The notes under the pieces: model-generated
The model's database searches: none
Told to the model about the DNA's origin: nothing
The model's input: the letters and a program-made list of their open reading frames with translations, nothing else
Made by a program: the position numbers and the translations under genes
Shown here: in pieces, positions 46,365-56,537 of the stretch
Position numbering within the stretch: position 1 is the first letter of the stretch
How the letters are laid out: every line of letters begins with the position of its first letter
Source: Nodosilinea sp. WJT8-NPBG4
Lineage (GTDB): Bacteria; Cyanobacteriota; Cyanobacteriia; Phormidesmidales; Phormidesmidaceae
Length of the DNA: 64,000 nt
Reading direction: 5' to 3'
Assembly: GCA_019359285.1 (NCBI GenBank)
Contig: JAHHHQ010000049.1
Coordinates: forward strand, 1 to 64,000

Positions 46365-47447
46365 ATGCCGATCAACCATTTGGGACTGCTGGGTTTAGTA
46401 GCGATCGCGGCCCTACTGACGGGCGTCCTTTGGCTAGGTCGCCGGTGGCGCGAACAGCAGTATGACCTGCGAGGCAAGACCATTTTAATCACCGGGGGCT
46501 CCCGGGGGCTGGGGTTGGTGATGGCCCGCCAATTGGTAGCGGCCGGAGCTCGGCTGGCAATCTGTGCGCGGGATGAGGCCGAATTGGAGCGGGCAAAAGC
46601 CGAACTAGTGCAGCAGGGCGGGGAGATTTTGACCCTGATCTGTGATGTCACCCACCAGACCCAGGTTGAGCAGATGGTGCAGCAGGTCAGCGAGCAGTTT
46701 GGGGCGATCGACATTTTGATCAACAACGCTGGCACTGACATCGTGGGGCCGCTAGAAAACATCACCATGCAGGACTACGACGACCTGATGCAGCTCCATT
46801 TCTGGGCACCGCTCTACACCACCTATGCGGTGTTGCCGGGGATGCGCGATCGCAGAGCTGGCCGCATCGTCAATATTTCGTCTGTGGGCGGCAAGGTGGC
46901 GTCGCCGCACATGGTGGCCTACTGCGCCAGCAAGTTTGCCCTGACGGGGTTGTCGGCTGGCCTGCACATTGAACTAGCCCGGGCTGGCATTGCCGTCACT
47001 ACGGTCTGTCCCGGTTTAATTTACACAGGCGTCAACGACCACGCCCTGTTTAAGGGACAGCGCAGCAAAGAGTACACCTGGTTCAGCATTAGCGAGTCGC
47101 TGCCGATCATCTCGGCCAGCCCAGAAAAGGTGGCTCGAACCGCCATTGCCGGCATGCGCCGGGGAGCGGCCGAGGTGGTGGTGCCGCTGCCGATTCTGCT
47201 CATGGCTCGGTTCTACGGTCTGTTTCCAGGGCTAATGACTAGTCTACTGAGCTGGGGGAGTAGGCTGCTGCCGGGGCCCATTGCAGGCGGCGAAAAGCGA
47301 GGCTTTGGCCGAGACAGCCACTCGCTCTGGGCACCGTCTTGGTTGACCTATTTGAGCGATCGCGCCGCGCGCCGCAACAACGAGCTGCCCGTCAATGAGC
47401 CGAAGTCGGCCCCTGAGGCCAAGCCAGTGGGCAGCAGGGAGCAATAA
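46365..47447 (+). CDS. Short-chain dehydrogenase/reductase with N-terminal anchor
   Basis: A 360-residue SDR. A membrane segment (about 5-25) precedes the Rossmann domain: TGGSRGLG (about 44-51) for NAD(P), NNAGTD, the catalytic S in NISSVGG and YCASK (Y and K). The C-terminal ~90 residues hold a further hydrophobic stretch and a disordered tail. ATG 46365 follows GGAGGGGG; GTG 46338 is an alternative. Substrate unknown. Confidence 0.9.
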   Translation: MPINHLGLLGLVAIAALLTGVLWLGRRWREQQYDLRGKTILITGGSRGLGLVMARQLVAAGARLAICARDEAELERAKAELVQQGGEILTLICDVTHQTQVEQMVQQVSEQFGAIDILINNAGTDIVGPLENITMQDYDDLMQLHFWAPLYTTYAVLPGMRDRRAGRIVNISSVGGKVASPHMVAYCASKFALTGLSAGLHIELARAGIAVTTVCPGLIYTGVNDHALFKGQRSKEYTWFSISESLPIISASPEKVARTAIAGMRRGAAEVVVPLPILLMARFYGLFPGLMTSLLSWGSRLLPGPIAGGEKRGFGRDSHSLWAPSWLTYLSDRAARRNNELPVNEPKSAPEAKPVGSREQ

Positions 47448-47468
47448 CCCGATAGCCAAGTCGTAACT

Positions 47469-48374
47469 CTAAACGGCTTTGATGCGGCTAAATTCGCCCA
47501 CTTCCCGCAGGGCGTCTAAAAAGGCGTAGAGCGCAGGGGTATGCAAGGCGTCCTTGAGAATAGTGGCCCCAATCGGTCGGGAAATCGGGAAGGGCATAGA
47601 GACGATCTGCACATCAGGGGGCACTGGCTCGGCGGCGAGGCGGGGCAGAATGGCAATGCCCAAGCCCTGCTGCACCATGGCCACCATCGACGAGTCGTGG
47701 CGAATGCAGTAGGCGATTTCTAAGGGATGCTCTTGGGCACCCAGCACGGTGCGAATGCGCAGGCCGCAGCTGCTGTGGCTAGAGCCAATAATGGGCATTT
47801 GGCGCATGTCGTTGACGGTGAGCGTGCCGGTTTTGGGGCGATAGCCGGGGGGTAGCAGGGCTACGTAGTCATCGTCAAAGATGTGCAGGGTTTCAACATC
47901 GTCGTCGATGATGGTCTCGGCAACGCAGAGGTCAACTTCGCCCTTAAACAGCGCCTGCTTCAGCTGGTGCACTTCATCCATTTCGTGGACGCTGATGGCG
48001 ATGGTGGGGTAGCGGCGGTGCAGACGGGCGATCGCTCCGGGCAGCACATGGGTCGCCACGCTGCGAAAGGAGGCAATGCGCAAATTGCCTCCCTGTACGC
48101 CACGTGCTTGGTTGGCCTCACTGCCAATGGTGTCGAGCAGGCCTAGCACGTTGCGGGCGTGGGCGGTAATGCGATCGCCCACGCTCGTCAGCCGCGCCCC
48201 GTGGCGGCCCCGCTTCAGGAGGGTAACGCCTAGCTCGTCTTCTAGGGTGGCGATGGCGTGGCTAATGGTGGACTGGGTGACATCGAGCTTGAGGGCCGCT
48301 TCACTGAAGTTGCCACACTCGGCGATCGTCACCAGGGCCCGCAGTTGCGATAGCTTAATTTTATTGAGGTTCAT
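47469..48374 (-). CDS. LysR-family transcriptional regulator
   Basis: A 301-residue regulator: winged helix-turn-helix at 4-62 (AECGNFSEAALKLDVTQSTI) and a LysR substrate-binding domain (about 92-295). It ends 21 bp from the convergent SDR gene. Closest neighbours in my knowledge are general cyanobacterial LysR proteins; it does not clearly match CmpR or NdhR. ATG 48374 is preferred to 48389. Confidence 0.9.
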   Translation of the reverse strand: MNLNKIKLSQLRALVTIAECGNFSEAALKLDVTQSTISHAIATLEDELGVTLLKRGRHGARLTSVGDRITAHARNVLGLLDTIGSEANQARGVQGGNLRIASFRSVATHVLPGAIARLHRRYPTIAISVHEMDEVHQLKQALFKGEVDLCVAETIIDDDVETLHIFDDDYVALLPPGYRPKTGTLTVNDMRQMPIIGSSHSSCGLRIRTVLGAQEHPLEIAYCIRHDSSMVAMVQQGLGIAILPRLAAEPVPPDVQIVSMPFPISRPIGATILKDALHTPALYAFLDALREVGEFSRIKAV

Positions 48375-48687
48375 GGCGGCTCCAGGCACCTAAACGCCTA
48401 TTCCAAGGCTAAGGGCAGAGGCTTGAGCTGGCCTATCGATTTTCTGCATAGCACCCATTCACGTCATGCTTTGTTACAAACTGACGCCCCAGATACATTG
48501 AATACATCAGCAGCGGTAGCGCTTGGGGCGAGATGCCCCACTCCCAGCAGTGGAACCCTAACCGTTAACCTCAGCCTTTGCATTCTGACCCTTTGCATTT
48601 GCGTTCAGCCCTTCTAGGGCTGACAGAGGCTTTTGGTTAGGCGTGCCACCGCTCTGCCCGCTGCAATTCCCTTAGTCGAGAAATACC
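48375..48687. other. Divergent intergenic region
   Basis: 313 bp between the divergent LysR gene and a small hypothetical gene. A LysR autoregulatory site is expected near 48375-48450 but no clear T-N11-A palindrome was identified. No RNA gene seen. Confidence 0.4.
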
Positions 48688-48975
48688 ATGAACACCACTA
48701 CTCGTAACTCTAACTCCGAGTTGAACCGGCAGCGGCAGCGCCTTGAAACCCTGGTACAGCCCACCCAACGGACCCTAGGGGTAGGCCAGGTTCTCAGGAC
48801 TCTGAGCGCTCGCCTGCTCAACTTCTTCACCAGCACCCAAGAGCTGCGCGTTTGGCAGAGCACCCGCAATGGTCATCAAGTCTGGTTCGCCCACGACCCA
48901 ATCACCAACCGCACCCGCTCGTTTTACTCTGAGCAAGATGTGCGCCACTGGCTCGACAAGCGCTACTACGAATAG
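48688..48975 (+). CDS. Small hypothetical protein
   Basis: A 95-residue basic protein. The first ~45 residues are polar and helical (LNRQRQRLETLVQ); the second half carries a strand-rich WQSTRNGHQVWFAHDPITNR segment that looks like a conserved short domain, ending in WLDKRYYE. It resembles hypothetical proteins I associate with cyanobacteria; role unknown. Confidence 0.6.
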   Translation: MNTTTRNSNSELNRQRQRLETLVQPTQRTLGVGQVLRTLSARLLNFFTSTQELRVWQSTRNGHQVWFAHDPITNRTRSFYSEQDVRHWLDKRYYE

Positions 48976-49185
48976 TCGGCACTATCGCCATCGATCACCA
49001 TGATGGAACACCCCGACGCAGAAGGTGAGGCGCAATGTAGCCCTGCCGCTAAGACCAACCTCAGGGCAGCAAATCCGAGCTTAGGCCGGCCTTGCTGCCC
49101 TGTTTGGCATTGCCAATGCGCCGTCCCAGATTTTGCCAGTGGCAGTGACTCGTATTCTAAGCGCAGTGGCCAACACTAGATTTGC

Positions 49186-52100
49186 TCACCAACCGCCCTC
49201 CCCGTTGCCTCGATTGCGTAAATATTGACTGAACTGGCTGACGCTCAGCGGGCGGGCAAAGAAGAACCCCTGACCAAATTCACAACCTAATTTAGTGAGC
49301 GACTCCAGCTGAGGGAACTGCTCAATCCCTTCGGCAATCACTTGAATATTGAGGTGGGCCGCGAGGTGAATAATGGTTTCAACAATGCCGTACTGCTGCG
49401 GGCTGTGGTGAATGTTGGCGATGAAGCTGCGATCAATTTTGAGAATATCCACCGGCAGCTGTTGCAGATAGCCCAGGGAGGAGTAGCCGGTGCCAAAGTC
49501 ATCAATGCTAAGGCGAATGCCGCGATCGCGCAGGGTTTGAATGATCGGCACCACCTGCTCAGGATTTTGAATCACGACAGTCTCAGTGATTTCGAGCTTG
49601 AGGTTAGCCGCAGGCAGGCCGCTATCGTCTAAAACGCTGTCAACCTGGGCCAAAAAATCGGGCTGCGCAAACTGAAGTGCCGACAAATTGACGCTGACCA
49701 CAGCATCGGCGGCGATCAGGCTGCGTCGTCGCCAGCGCTGCATTTGGGTGCAGGCTTCCCGCAGCACCCAGGCCCCGATCGCCGCCATCATGCCCGTATT
49801 TTCGGCAATGGCAAGAAATTCGTCGGGAAACAGCAGTCCGCGGTCGGGATGCAGCCAGCGCAGCAGGGCTTCACACCCCATCAACTGCTGAGTATCGAGG
49901 TTCACAATGGGCTGGTAGTGAAGCTGAAATTCTTGCCGCTCAAGGGCCAGCCGGAGGGCGGTTTCGATCTGGAGCGAGCGGCACACGTTGAGGTGCATGC
50001 CCGGCTCAAATAGGGCATAGCCCTGGTTGTTGATTTTGGCTTGGTACATAGCGGTGTCGGCATCGCGCAGCAGCTCGTCGGGTTGCTGGTAGGCGGGGCC
50101 GCCCATGACAATGCCAATGCTGGTGTTGGTAAATAGCTGGTGCTCTTGGATGTGCAGCGCCTCAGTAAAACGCTGGCGAATGCGCTGGGCCACGGCGATC
50201 GCATCTCCCACCTGATCAAGGGTCGTCAGCAAAATAGTGAACTCGTCGCCGCCAAACCGGGCCACTACGTCCGTGGGGCGCACGCACTCCTGCACAATGG
50301 TGGCCACCCGCTTGAGCAGCTCATCTCCCACCCAGTGGCCAAAGGAATCGTTGATCAGCTTGAAGCGATCGCAGTCGAGAAACAGCACCGCGTACAGCCC
50401 CGGCTCGGGTAGGCTAAACTGCTCGCCCAGTTGGCTCAAAAACTGACGGCGGTTGGGTAGCCCGGTGAGCGGGTCATGCAACGCCTCATAGGCCAGCTGA
50501 TGCTGGGCCAGATGGCGCTCAGCAATCTGCTCCTGGAGCGATCGATTGATCTGCTCCAGCTGCCGGGTGCGTACCTCCACCTGGGTTTCCAGGCTGTCGT
50601 TGAGCCGCCGCAGTTCAGTTTCCATCTGCTGGCGGTAGGTGATGTCTTCGAACAGCACAATAGCCCCCCGTGGCCAATCGGCGGGAGGATTGGCACTGAT
50701 AGCCAGGGATTCTAGCCGCAGCTCATACCAGCGATCGCCCCGCTGGCGCAGCTGATGCGTTACGGCTTGACCGCGACAGACTCGCTTCCACAGCTGCTCC
50801 CAGGTTTCAACCTCAAACCAGTCGGTTGGCAGGGTCGAGGCGAGGCGATCGCCTGCCGCCAAACCCAACCATTCGGTGGCCAAAGGGTTGGCAAACCACA
50901 CTGTGCCATCTGCCGCCGCCGCCACCAGCCCTAGGGGCAGACTGCGGGCAATGGCAGCCTGAATCGCCTGCGATCGCCCCAGCTGCTGAGTCAGCTCAAC
51001 CAGCTGGGTCAAATCCGAGGCGCGATCGCCCTCGGGCATCAAGCCAACCTGACCGAGAGCGGCGAGCGGGGGCGGGGGCTCGGGCAGCAGCACCTCGGGC
51101 GAGTGGCGATACCGTAATGCCGTCGTCATCTGTCGCAGCCAACGCGTCTGTCGCAGCCAGTGCTGCCCCAGGGTTAAACCGCCCACAGTACTCAGCAGCA
51201 GCCCCGGACCAACCACCGGCAGCCACAGGTTAGCTCCCATCAGCACCAGGGCCGTTCCCCACCAGCCTGCTACCAGGCCACCCACCAGCGCCCCCTGCTG
51301 CCAAAACGCCCCCTGTCGTCGCTGTAGCTTTAGGGTCAAGGCAAGGGCAAGGGCGATCGCCCCGGCCCAGCTTCCGGCTACTGGTCTTAGCCAGCGCTGG
51401 AGCAGCAGGTTATCAATCAGAGCCCCGTGCAGGTACACGCCACTGGCAGGCGGGTCAACATTAAAAGGGGTCACCCAATCGTCGAGCCCTAGGGCCGTGG
51501 CCCCAATCAGCACAACCTTGCCCTCAAACGTTTGGGAGGGCACCCGACCCTCCAGCACATCCACAAACGAGTAGGTGGGCAGTGCCCTGGTCGAACCAGG
51601 CCAGTCAATCCAGATGGGGCGATCTAGAGGGGGTAGGGAGACGGCCTGCTGGGTCAGGCTGAGGGCTTCTGCAGTGGCAATGGCTAGAGCGGGCTGGCGA
51701 CCCACCGTCGGCTCAACGCTGTGGATGTAGCCGCCCTGGCGGCGCTGCAAAATATGGCCAGTGGCCAAAGCCGCCTCAGTCAGCGTTGGGTTTAGCCCTA
51801 GGGGCCGCCCGTCGCGATCCCAGGCAGAGGCTAGGATGACGGCAGAATGAGCAGCGATCGCCTCGGCAAACACCGTATCGTCAGGGCTTGGGTCGCTGAA
51901 CAGCAGGTCGAATACCACCACTTGGGGGCGGCCATTTTGCAGACCCTGCATCAGCTCAGCGTAGTGGCGACGCGGCCAGGGGAACGCCCCCAACGCGTCC
52001 AAACTGGGTTCATCGATAGCAATCAGCACCACCTGGTCAGCCCAGGGGCGCTGCCCCCGCAGCCGGAAGCGCAGCCCATACTCAGCCTGCACCAGAGGCA

Positions 52101-52206
52101 TAAGCAGGCCCAGCTCGCTCAAACTCACAACCAATAAGCTGGCAGCAGACAATGTCAGCAGCGATTCTAACCCTCGCCGAAACCGGCTAGAGAAGATAGA
52201 TCTCAT
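49186..52206 (-). CDS. CHASE2-PAS-GGDEF-EAL cyclic-di-GMP enzyme
   Basis: A 1006-residue membrane-bound signalling protein. It has an N-terminal membrane helix, an extracytoplasmic CHASE2 domain (about 40-270), three more helices (about 280-360), a PAS domain (about 415-540), a coiled coil, a GGDEF domain with intact GGDEF (about 660) and an EAL domain with MGCEALLRWLHPD and DDFGTGYSSLGYL. Both cyclase and phosphodiesterase motifs are retained. It overlaps the upstream FecR gene by 20 bp, so the two are coupled and CHASE2 may sense a signal from FecR. Confidence 0.93.
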   Translation of the reverse strand: MRSIFSSRFRRGLESLLTLSAASLLVVSLSELGLLMPLVQAEYGLRFRLRGQRPWADQVVLIAIDEPSLDALGAFPWPRRHYAELMQGLQNGRPQVVVFDLLFSDPSPDDTVFAEAIAAHSAVILASAWDRDGRPLGLNPTLTEAALATGHILQRRQGGYIHSVEPTVGRQPALAIATAEALSLTQQAVSLPPLDRPIWIDWPGSTRALPTYSFVDVLEGRVPSQTFEGKVVLIGATALGLDDWVTPFNVDPPASGVYLHGALIDNLLLQRWLRPVAGSWAGAIALALALTLKLQRRQGAFWQQGALVGGLVAGWWGTALVLMGANLWLPVVGPGLLLSTVGGLTLGQHWLRQTRWLRQMTTALRYRHSPEVLLPEPPPPLAALGQVGLMPEGDRASDLTQLVELTQQLGRSQAIQAAIARSLPLGLVAAAADGTVWFANPLATEWLGLAAGDRLASTLPTDWFEVETWEQLWKRVCRGQAVTHQLRQRGDRWYELRLESLAISANPPADWPRGAIVLFEDITYRQQMETELRRLNDSLETQVEVRTRQLEQINRSLQEQIAERHLAQHQLAYEALHDPLTGLPNRRQFLSQLGEQFSLPEPGLYAVLFLDCDRFKLINDSFGHWVGDELLKRVATIVQECVRPTDVVARFGGDEFTILLTTLDQVGDAIAVAQRIRQRFTEALHIQEHQLFTNTSIGIVMGGPAYQQPDELLRDADTAMYQAKINNQGYALFEPGMHLNVCRSLQIETALRLALERQEFQLHYQPIVNLDTQQLMGCEALLRWLHPDRGLLFPDEFLAIAENTGMMAAIGAWVLREACTQMQRWRRRSLIAADAVVSVNLSALQFAQPDFLAQVDSVLDDSGLPAANLKLEITETVVIQNPEQVVPIIQTLRDRGIRLSIDDFGTGYSSLGYLQQLPVDILKIDRSFIANIHHSPQQYGIVETIIHLAAHLNIQVIAEGIEQFPQLESLTKLGCEFGQGFFFARPLSVSQFSQYLRNRGNGEGGW

Positions 52207-53071
52207 GGACTTCCTGGCGGCCAAGGGGAGTAATCACGAGAACCTCGACTCGCAACCGGGCCGTTGCCACCCGGGTCAGGCGAAACTCACCCTGACGATC
52301 GACAAGTTGGGGGGCACCATCGACAAATACAGTATTAACCGGGTCAACCCGGCCCGTGAGCGTGACCATGCGGGTGTTGTTTTGAAACGATACGCTGCGC
52401 TCGTACTCCAGCCCAGGATCGTCCCGTAGGGGCACTGGCTGGGTGGGGGGCTCACCGGGCAAGATCAGGTTTTGGTAGCCTCCAGGCACCGATATCGATG
52501 CGCCAACAGCACTGGTTTCTACCGCTCCAGAGAGGGTGGCAATGCCGGTCTTGCCGTCGTCTTGCACGCTGACCCCAAACTCAGTCCCCCGCACACCGCT
52601 AATGCCAGCGGGGGTTTCGATCTCAAACTCAGAGCCTGCTTGGGTAAAGCGGCGCAGCTGAGTGCGCACCTGCCCCCGCGATACGCTGAGGTGGGTAATG
52701 CGCCCCCCATCGGCGGCCGTCTCGAGGGTGCGAATGCGCAGCTCAGTACGCTCTGAAACCTGCAAAAAGCCCACGTCGGTATCCACGTCTAAAACCGCAG
52801 TCGATCGCGACCCTGTCCGCAACCCGTCACCGACCTGACCGAGGCGATCGCCCGCCCGAGCGGGGGTAGCGCTGCTAGGACGCAGCAGTGTCACCTCTCC
52901 CTGTAGCTGTCTCAGCGACATCCCTCTTTCTACCCGGACGGGTATCGCCTGAGTAGCAAGAGATACAGATACAACCGTAATAATACTGATTCCAGCCAGA
53001 GCCAGCCTTCGCCACCACAAGGGACACGTTCTGAAAACGGAGGCCATCGGCCGTAGTAGATAATTGATCAT
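52187..53071 (-). CDS. FecR-domain exported protein
   Basis: A 294-residue protein with a signal or anchor (about 18-42) and a FecR domain (about 55-200): the GDRLGQVGDGLRTGSRS strand-turn, VSERTELRIRTLE, and FEIETPAGISGVRGTEFGVS (the conserved TP-x-G-x-RGTEF core). It lies just upstream of, and overlaps, the CHASE2 gene. FecR/CHASE2 pairs occur repeatedly in cyanobacteria, which suggests a periplasmic sensor module. Confidence 0.87.
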   Translation of the reverse strand: MINYLLRPMASVFRTCPLWWRRLALAGISIITVVSVSLATQAIPVRVERGMSLRQLQGEVTLLRPSSATPARAGDRLGQVGDGLRTGSRSTAVLDVDTDVGFLQVSERTELRIRTLETAADGGRITHLSVSRGQVRTQLRRFTQAGSEFEIETPAGISGVRGTEFGVSVQDDGKTGIATLSGAVETSAVGASISVPGGYQNLILPGEPPTQPVPLRDDPGLEYERSVSFQNNTRMVTLTGRVDPVNTVFVDGAPQLVDRQGEFRLTRVATARLRVEVLVITPLGRQEVHEIYLL

Positions 53072-53300
53072 GTGTATTTTTTATCATGATCTCTCTTTAC
53101 ATATCTTGACCGGCAGTAATTCTTGAGGCTTTTTACCCACCTACAACGGTTATCAACTCTGGTTTTAGGCTGCTAAGAGACTCACCTTCACAGTTTCGCA
53201 ACCGCTTACCTGCTCATAGACCGCCCAGAAAGGCAGTCGAAAAGCCGTGTAGCAATTGTTGCACCCCTTCCTTTGGGTCGTGAAGCTCAACTGACGCGAT

Positions 53301-54038
53301 TTAGCTAGGGCTGCCTTGCCGAAGTAGTGTCTCTGCTTGGGCCGAAGTTACTACCTGGTCATACCAGGCATTGGCAAGCTTGTCGGTGAACTGGGCCGAT
53401 TGAACCCAGTGCAGCGCTAGTTGCTCCCGCAGTTGTTCAAACAGGTGGGGACAGTTGTCCTCAATCCATTCAGTGTTAGAGGCCATCCAGCTCATTACCA
53501 TCTGCGGGGTGACTTCGGGGTGAAACTGTAGGCCATAGATATTGCTACCGATGCGAAAGGCCTGATTTTTGCAGGCATTACTGGTGAGCAGCAGTTTCGC
53601 TCCGGCGGGCAGATCAAAGGTGTCGAAGTGCCACTGCATCATCGGCATCCCCGGTGGGTAGTCTTGCAACCAGGGTTCTTCTGTAGCGGCGGTTGGAAAC
53701 AGAGGCGTAAAGCCCAGTTCTGGAACCTCGTTTTGGTAAACCCGGCTGCCAAAGGCGCGGGCAATAAGCTGGGCCCCCAGGCAAATGCCTAACACCGGCT
53801 TGCCCTGGTTATGGAATGCGCGAATCAGCTCTGCAACACGCGCCAGGTGAGGAAAGTTGTCGTCTTCACAAGCGTTCATCGGGCCACCAAGCACAATGAG
53901 GCCGTCGTAATGCCCAGGGGGCGGGGTCGGTCTCTGGGGTACTAACCAAGTGTGCAGCCAGGCTCCTCTGACCTCCAGATATCGGCCTAGAATGCTAACA
54001 GGGTCGGCTTCGACATGTTGAACAACCAAAATATCCAT
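53301..54038 (-). CDS. Class I glutamine amidotransferase-like protein
   Basis: A 245-residue GATase of the GMP-synthase-like type without a synthetase domain. The nucleophile Cys is in LGICLGAQL (about 90-98), and the catalytic His/Glu are in GLQFHPEVTP (about 180). Such stand-alone proteins are often called gamma-glutamyl hydrolases or PuuD-like; the acceptor reaction is unknown. Confidence 0.85.
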   Translation of the reverse strand: MDILVVQHVEADPVSILGRYLEVRGAWLHTWLVPQRPTPPPGHYDGLIVLGGPMNACEDDNFPHLARVAELIRAFHNQGKPVLGICLGAQLIARAFGSRVYQNEVPELGFTPLFPTAATEEPWLQDYPPGMPMMQWHFDTFDLPAGAKLLLTSNACKNQAFRIGSNIYGLQFHPEVTPQMVMSWMASNTEWIEDNCPHLFEQLREQLALHWVQSAQFTDKLANAWYDQVVTSAQAETLLRQGSPS

Positions 54039-54343
54039 GGATGAACCCGGCCCTTGATAGACGCTTGAGGTGAAACCTTGTGCCCCGAAAGTAGCTAAGC
54101 TTTGCTCAAATGCCCCTTGGGGGCATACCTGACTTGTTATATCAAGTTATCCCAGAATTCTTCGAGATTGGCAAACAACTCGCTGTTAGTTGTGACCGTT
54201 GTCCCAGTTGGTGGTTTTTATGGAGTTGAAGGGGCGATCGCAGCAACCCCAGCTAAAGCAAGCCATAATCACCAACCGCCAAGCCAGTAACTCTGACTCA
54301 GCGGTTGATGAGAGACTATTTCAGGTAACCTGCCGCAACGGGG
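54039..54343. other. Intergenic region
   Basis: 305 bp between two minus-strand genes. No convincing ORF, terminator or RNA is visible. Confidence 0.35.
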
Positions 54344-54916
54344 TTACAGCATGCCAGTGGAGCCAGAATCGGTGCGGCGTGTGTCGTTAACGCTGCGGCG
54401 ATCGTCAACCTGCCGATCAGAATCACGGCTGACGGTGGACTCTAACCGTTGCCAAGCGTCTTGGCTAGCGTGCTTCGCTTTCTCCCAACCGAGGCGGCCG
54501 TTGTGGCTTTCGTAGTCTTTTTGCAGATGGGGTTCAGCCTGGGTAAAGGTCATCCCCTGGCCAGAGTAGGTATTGTAACCCTCATAGCCAGTGCGATAGG
54601 CAGGGCTATAGTCGTCGTAGCTGTGGTCAGCCTCCACGTAGGGCCGATTTTTGTAATTAGTGCGCCAGTAGTCATCCTCCACGGTGGGATCAACTTTTTC
54701 TGCAACGCCTTTGCCCGCTAACCCGCCAGCTACAGCGCCAACGGCTGCGCCGACTACGGCTCCCACAGGACCACCCACCGCACCACCGACCGCAGTGGCG
54801 ATCGCGCCTACTCCGGCTGCGCCTACTCCAGTGCCAACGGGGTGTGCTCCGGGCTGCCCAGTGATGGGATCGGGGTTAGTGTCAGGATTGCGATCTAAGT
54901 TTTTGTCGCTTGCCAT
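54344..54916 (-). CDS. Glycine-zipper hypothetical protein
   Basis: A 190-residue protein with a hydrophobic Gly/Ala/Val-rich zipper (about 25-75, the GAVVGAAVGAVAGGLAGKG type) between a polar start (NPDTNPDPITGQPGAHPVGT) and a Tyr/Asp-rich C-terminal part. Similar proteins are stress-associated in many bacteria. Function unknown; membrane association is possible. Confidence 0.75.
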   Translation of the reverse strand: MASDKNLDRNPDTNPDPITGQPGAHPVGTGVGAAGVGAIATAVGGAVGGPVGAVVGAAVGAVAGGLAGKGVAEKVDPTVEDDYWRTNYKNRPYVEADHSYDDYSPAYRTGYEGYNTYSGQGMTFTQAEPHLQKDYESHNGRLGWEKAKHASQDAWQRLESTVSRDSDRQVDDRRSVNDTRRTDSGSTGML

Positions 54917-55211
54917 GGTGTTAACTTCCGTATTAAGAGCAGTGCTGAGTGTGGGTTGTCACTTGTTTTCCCTACATTCAGCACTTCTTACAAGCTATAA
55001 ATTTTTCAGATAAAACGGGTCGGTAGGATGGCAGAGATTGGCCTGTACAACTGGAGAGAGTTAGCGCAGTTTCGCCGGCCCAAACTGATGCTGTCTGTTG
55101 GCTGAAGCCACCGACGTGAAAAGAACAACCCCCAACCGCTACCCGTATCTACAACTACAAAAGCGACTTCGTCAGCCTGTTTTACTAAGCTGAAACGTCT
55201 GGAGTCGTTCT

Positions 55212-56537
55212 ATGGTCGGCATGCTAACCCAGGCACAGAGCCTAGTAGAAAGGGCCAAGGCCCTCGGCATCAAGTTTTTTCTAGTTTCCTACACCGATTT
55301 GTTAGGGGGCACTCGGGCTAAGCTGGTGCCCGCCACTCAAATGGCTGCGGTAGAAAAAGACGGTGCGTTTTTCTGCTCTTTTGCCTCAAACCTGGGCCTA
55401 GGGCCCGAGGCGGCAGAAATCGCCGCAGTGCCCGACCCCGACTCGCTAATTCAGCTGCCTTGGGAGCCTACGGTGGGCTGGGTAGCTAGCGATGTGTACT
55501 TTGAGGGCAAACCCTTTCCGGCTGCCCCTCGGATGATGCTCAACCGGGTCATTGATCAGGCTGCTGCCTTGGGCTACACCCACAAAACCGGGGTAGAGGC
55601 AGAGTTCTTTTTGCTGCGGCAGACAGAGCAGGGCTATGAAATTGCTGACCCCAAGGACACCGCCGAGCGCCCCTGCTACGACCAGCTCAACCTGATGCGG
55701 CAGTTTGACCTGATCTCAACCCTGGTCACCTACATGGAGGACCTGGGCTGGCAGCCCTACCAGTGCGACCACGAAGATGCCAATGGTCAGTTTGAGCTGA
55801 ATTGGACCTACAGCGACGCGCGGACCACCTGCGATCGCCACGTGTTCTTTAAATACATGGTCAAAACCCTGGCCGAGCAGCGCGGGTTCACCGCCACCTT
55901 TATGCCCAAACCCTTTAGCCACCTCACCGGCAACGGCGGCCACGTCCACCACAGCCTGTGGCAGAGCGACACCAATGTCTTTGCTGAAGGAGCTGACGAG
56001 GGCGGACTTTCTCCACTGGGTTACAACTTTTTGGGCGGTGTCTTGGCCCACGGCAAAGGGCTGGCTGCTCTCTGTGCCCCCACGGTTAACTCCTATCGTC
56101 GTCTGGGAGCCAGCACTACGGCTTCTGGCAGCACCTGGAGCCCCCGCTACATCTCCTACGGCGGCAACAATCGATCGCACCTAATCCGCATTCCTGACAA
56201 AGGCCGGTTTGAGTGCCGCATGATCGACGGCGCGGTTAACCTCTACCTAGCCACAGCCGGCATTCTGGCCGCCGGGCTAGAGGGCATCAAACAGCAGATT
56301 GACCCCGGCCAGCGCATTGACGAAAACCTGTTCGCCAGAGGCGACGAGTTTACCAACCTGCAAACCCTACCTCACAACCTCTACGAAGCGATGGTAGCCC
56401 TCAAGCAAGACGCCCTGCTAATGGACATGATGGGAGAACTCGGTGCCAAAACCTTTTTAGAAATGAAAGCGAAGGAATGGAACGCCTTCAACGCCCAAAT
56501 CACCACCTGGGAAATGGATCAGTACGTAAATATTTGA
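55212..56537 (+). CDS. glnT: Type III-like glutamine synthetase (GlnT family)
   Basis: A 441-residue enzyme of the glutamine synthetase superfamily. It has the beta-grasp N-domain (LVSYTDLLGGTRAKLVP) and the catalytic domain with the GVEAEFFL metal site, HEDANGQFELNW, the GNGGHVHHSLW loop and NSYRRLGASTTASGSTW. It lacks the GlnA adenylylation loop. Such GlnT proteins ligate ammonia or amines to glutamate (some make gamma-glutamylmethylamide). Which substrate is used here is open. Confidence 0.88.
   Translation: MVGMLTQAQSLVERAKALGIKFFLVSYTDLLGGTRAKLVPATQMAAVEKDGAFFCSFASNLGLGPEAAEIAAVPDPDSLIQLPWEPTVGWVASDVYFEGKPFPAAPRMMLNRVIDQAAALGYTHKTGVEAEFFLLRQTEQGYEIADPKDTAERPCYDQLNLMRQFDLISTLVTYMEDLGWQPYQCDHEDANGQFELNWTYSDARTTCDRHVFFKYMVKTLAEQRGFTATFMPKPFSHLTGNGGHVHHSLWQSDTNVFAEGADEGGLSPLGYNFLGGVLAHGKGLAALCAPTVNSYRRLGASTTASGSTWSPRYISYGGNNRSHLIRIPDKGRFECRMIDGAVNLYLATAGILAAGLEGIKQQIDPGQRIDENLFARGDEFTNLQTLPHNLYEAMVALKQDALLMDMMGELGAKTFLEMKAKEWNAFNAQITTWEMDQYVNI

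Noticed and set aside
53101..53300. Possible small RNA before the GATase gene
   Set aside because: No stable hairpin with T-run or promoter pair was convincing by eye.
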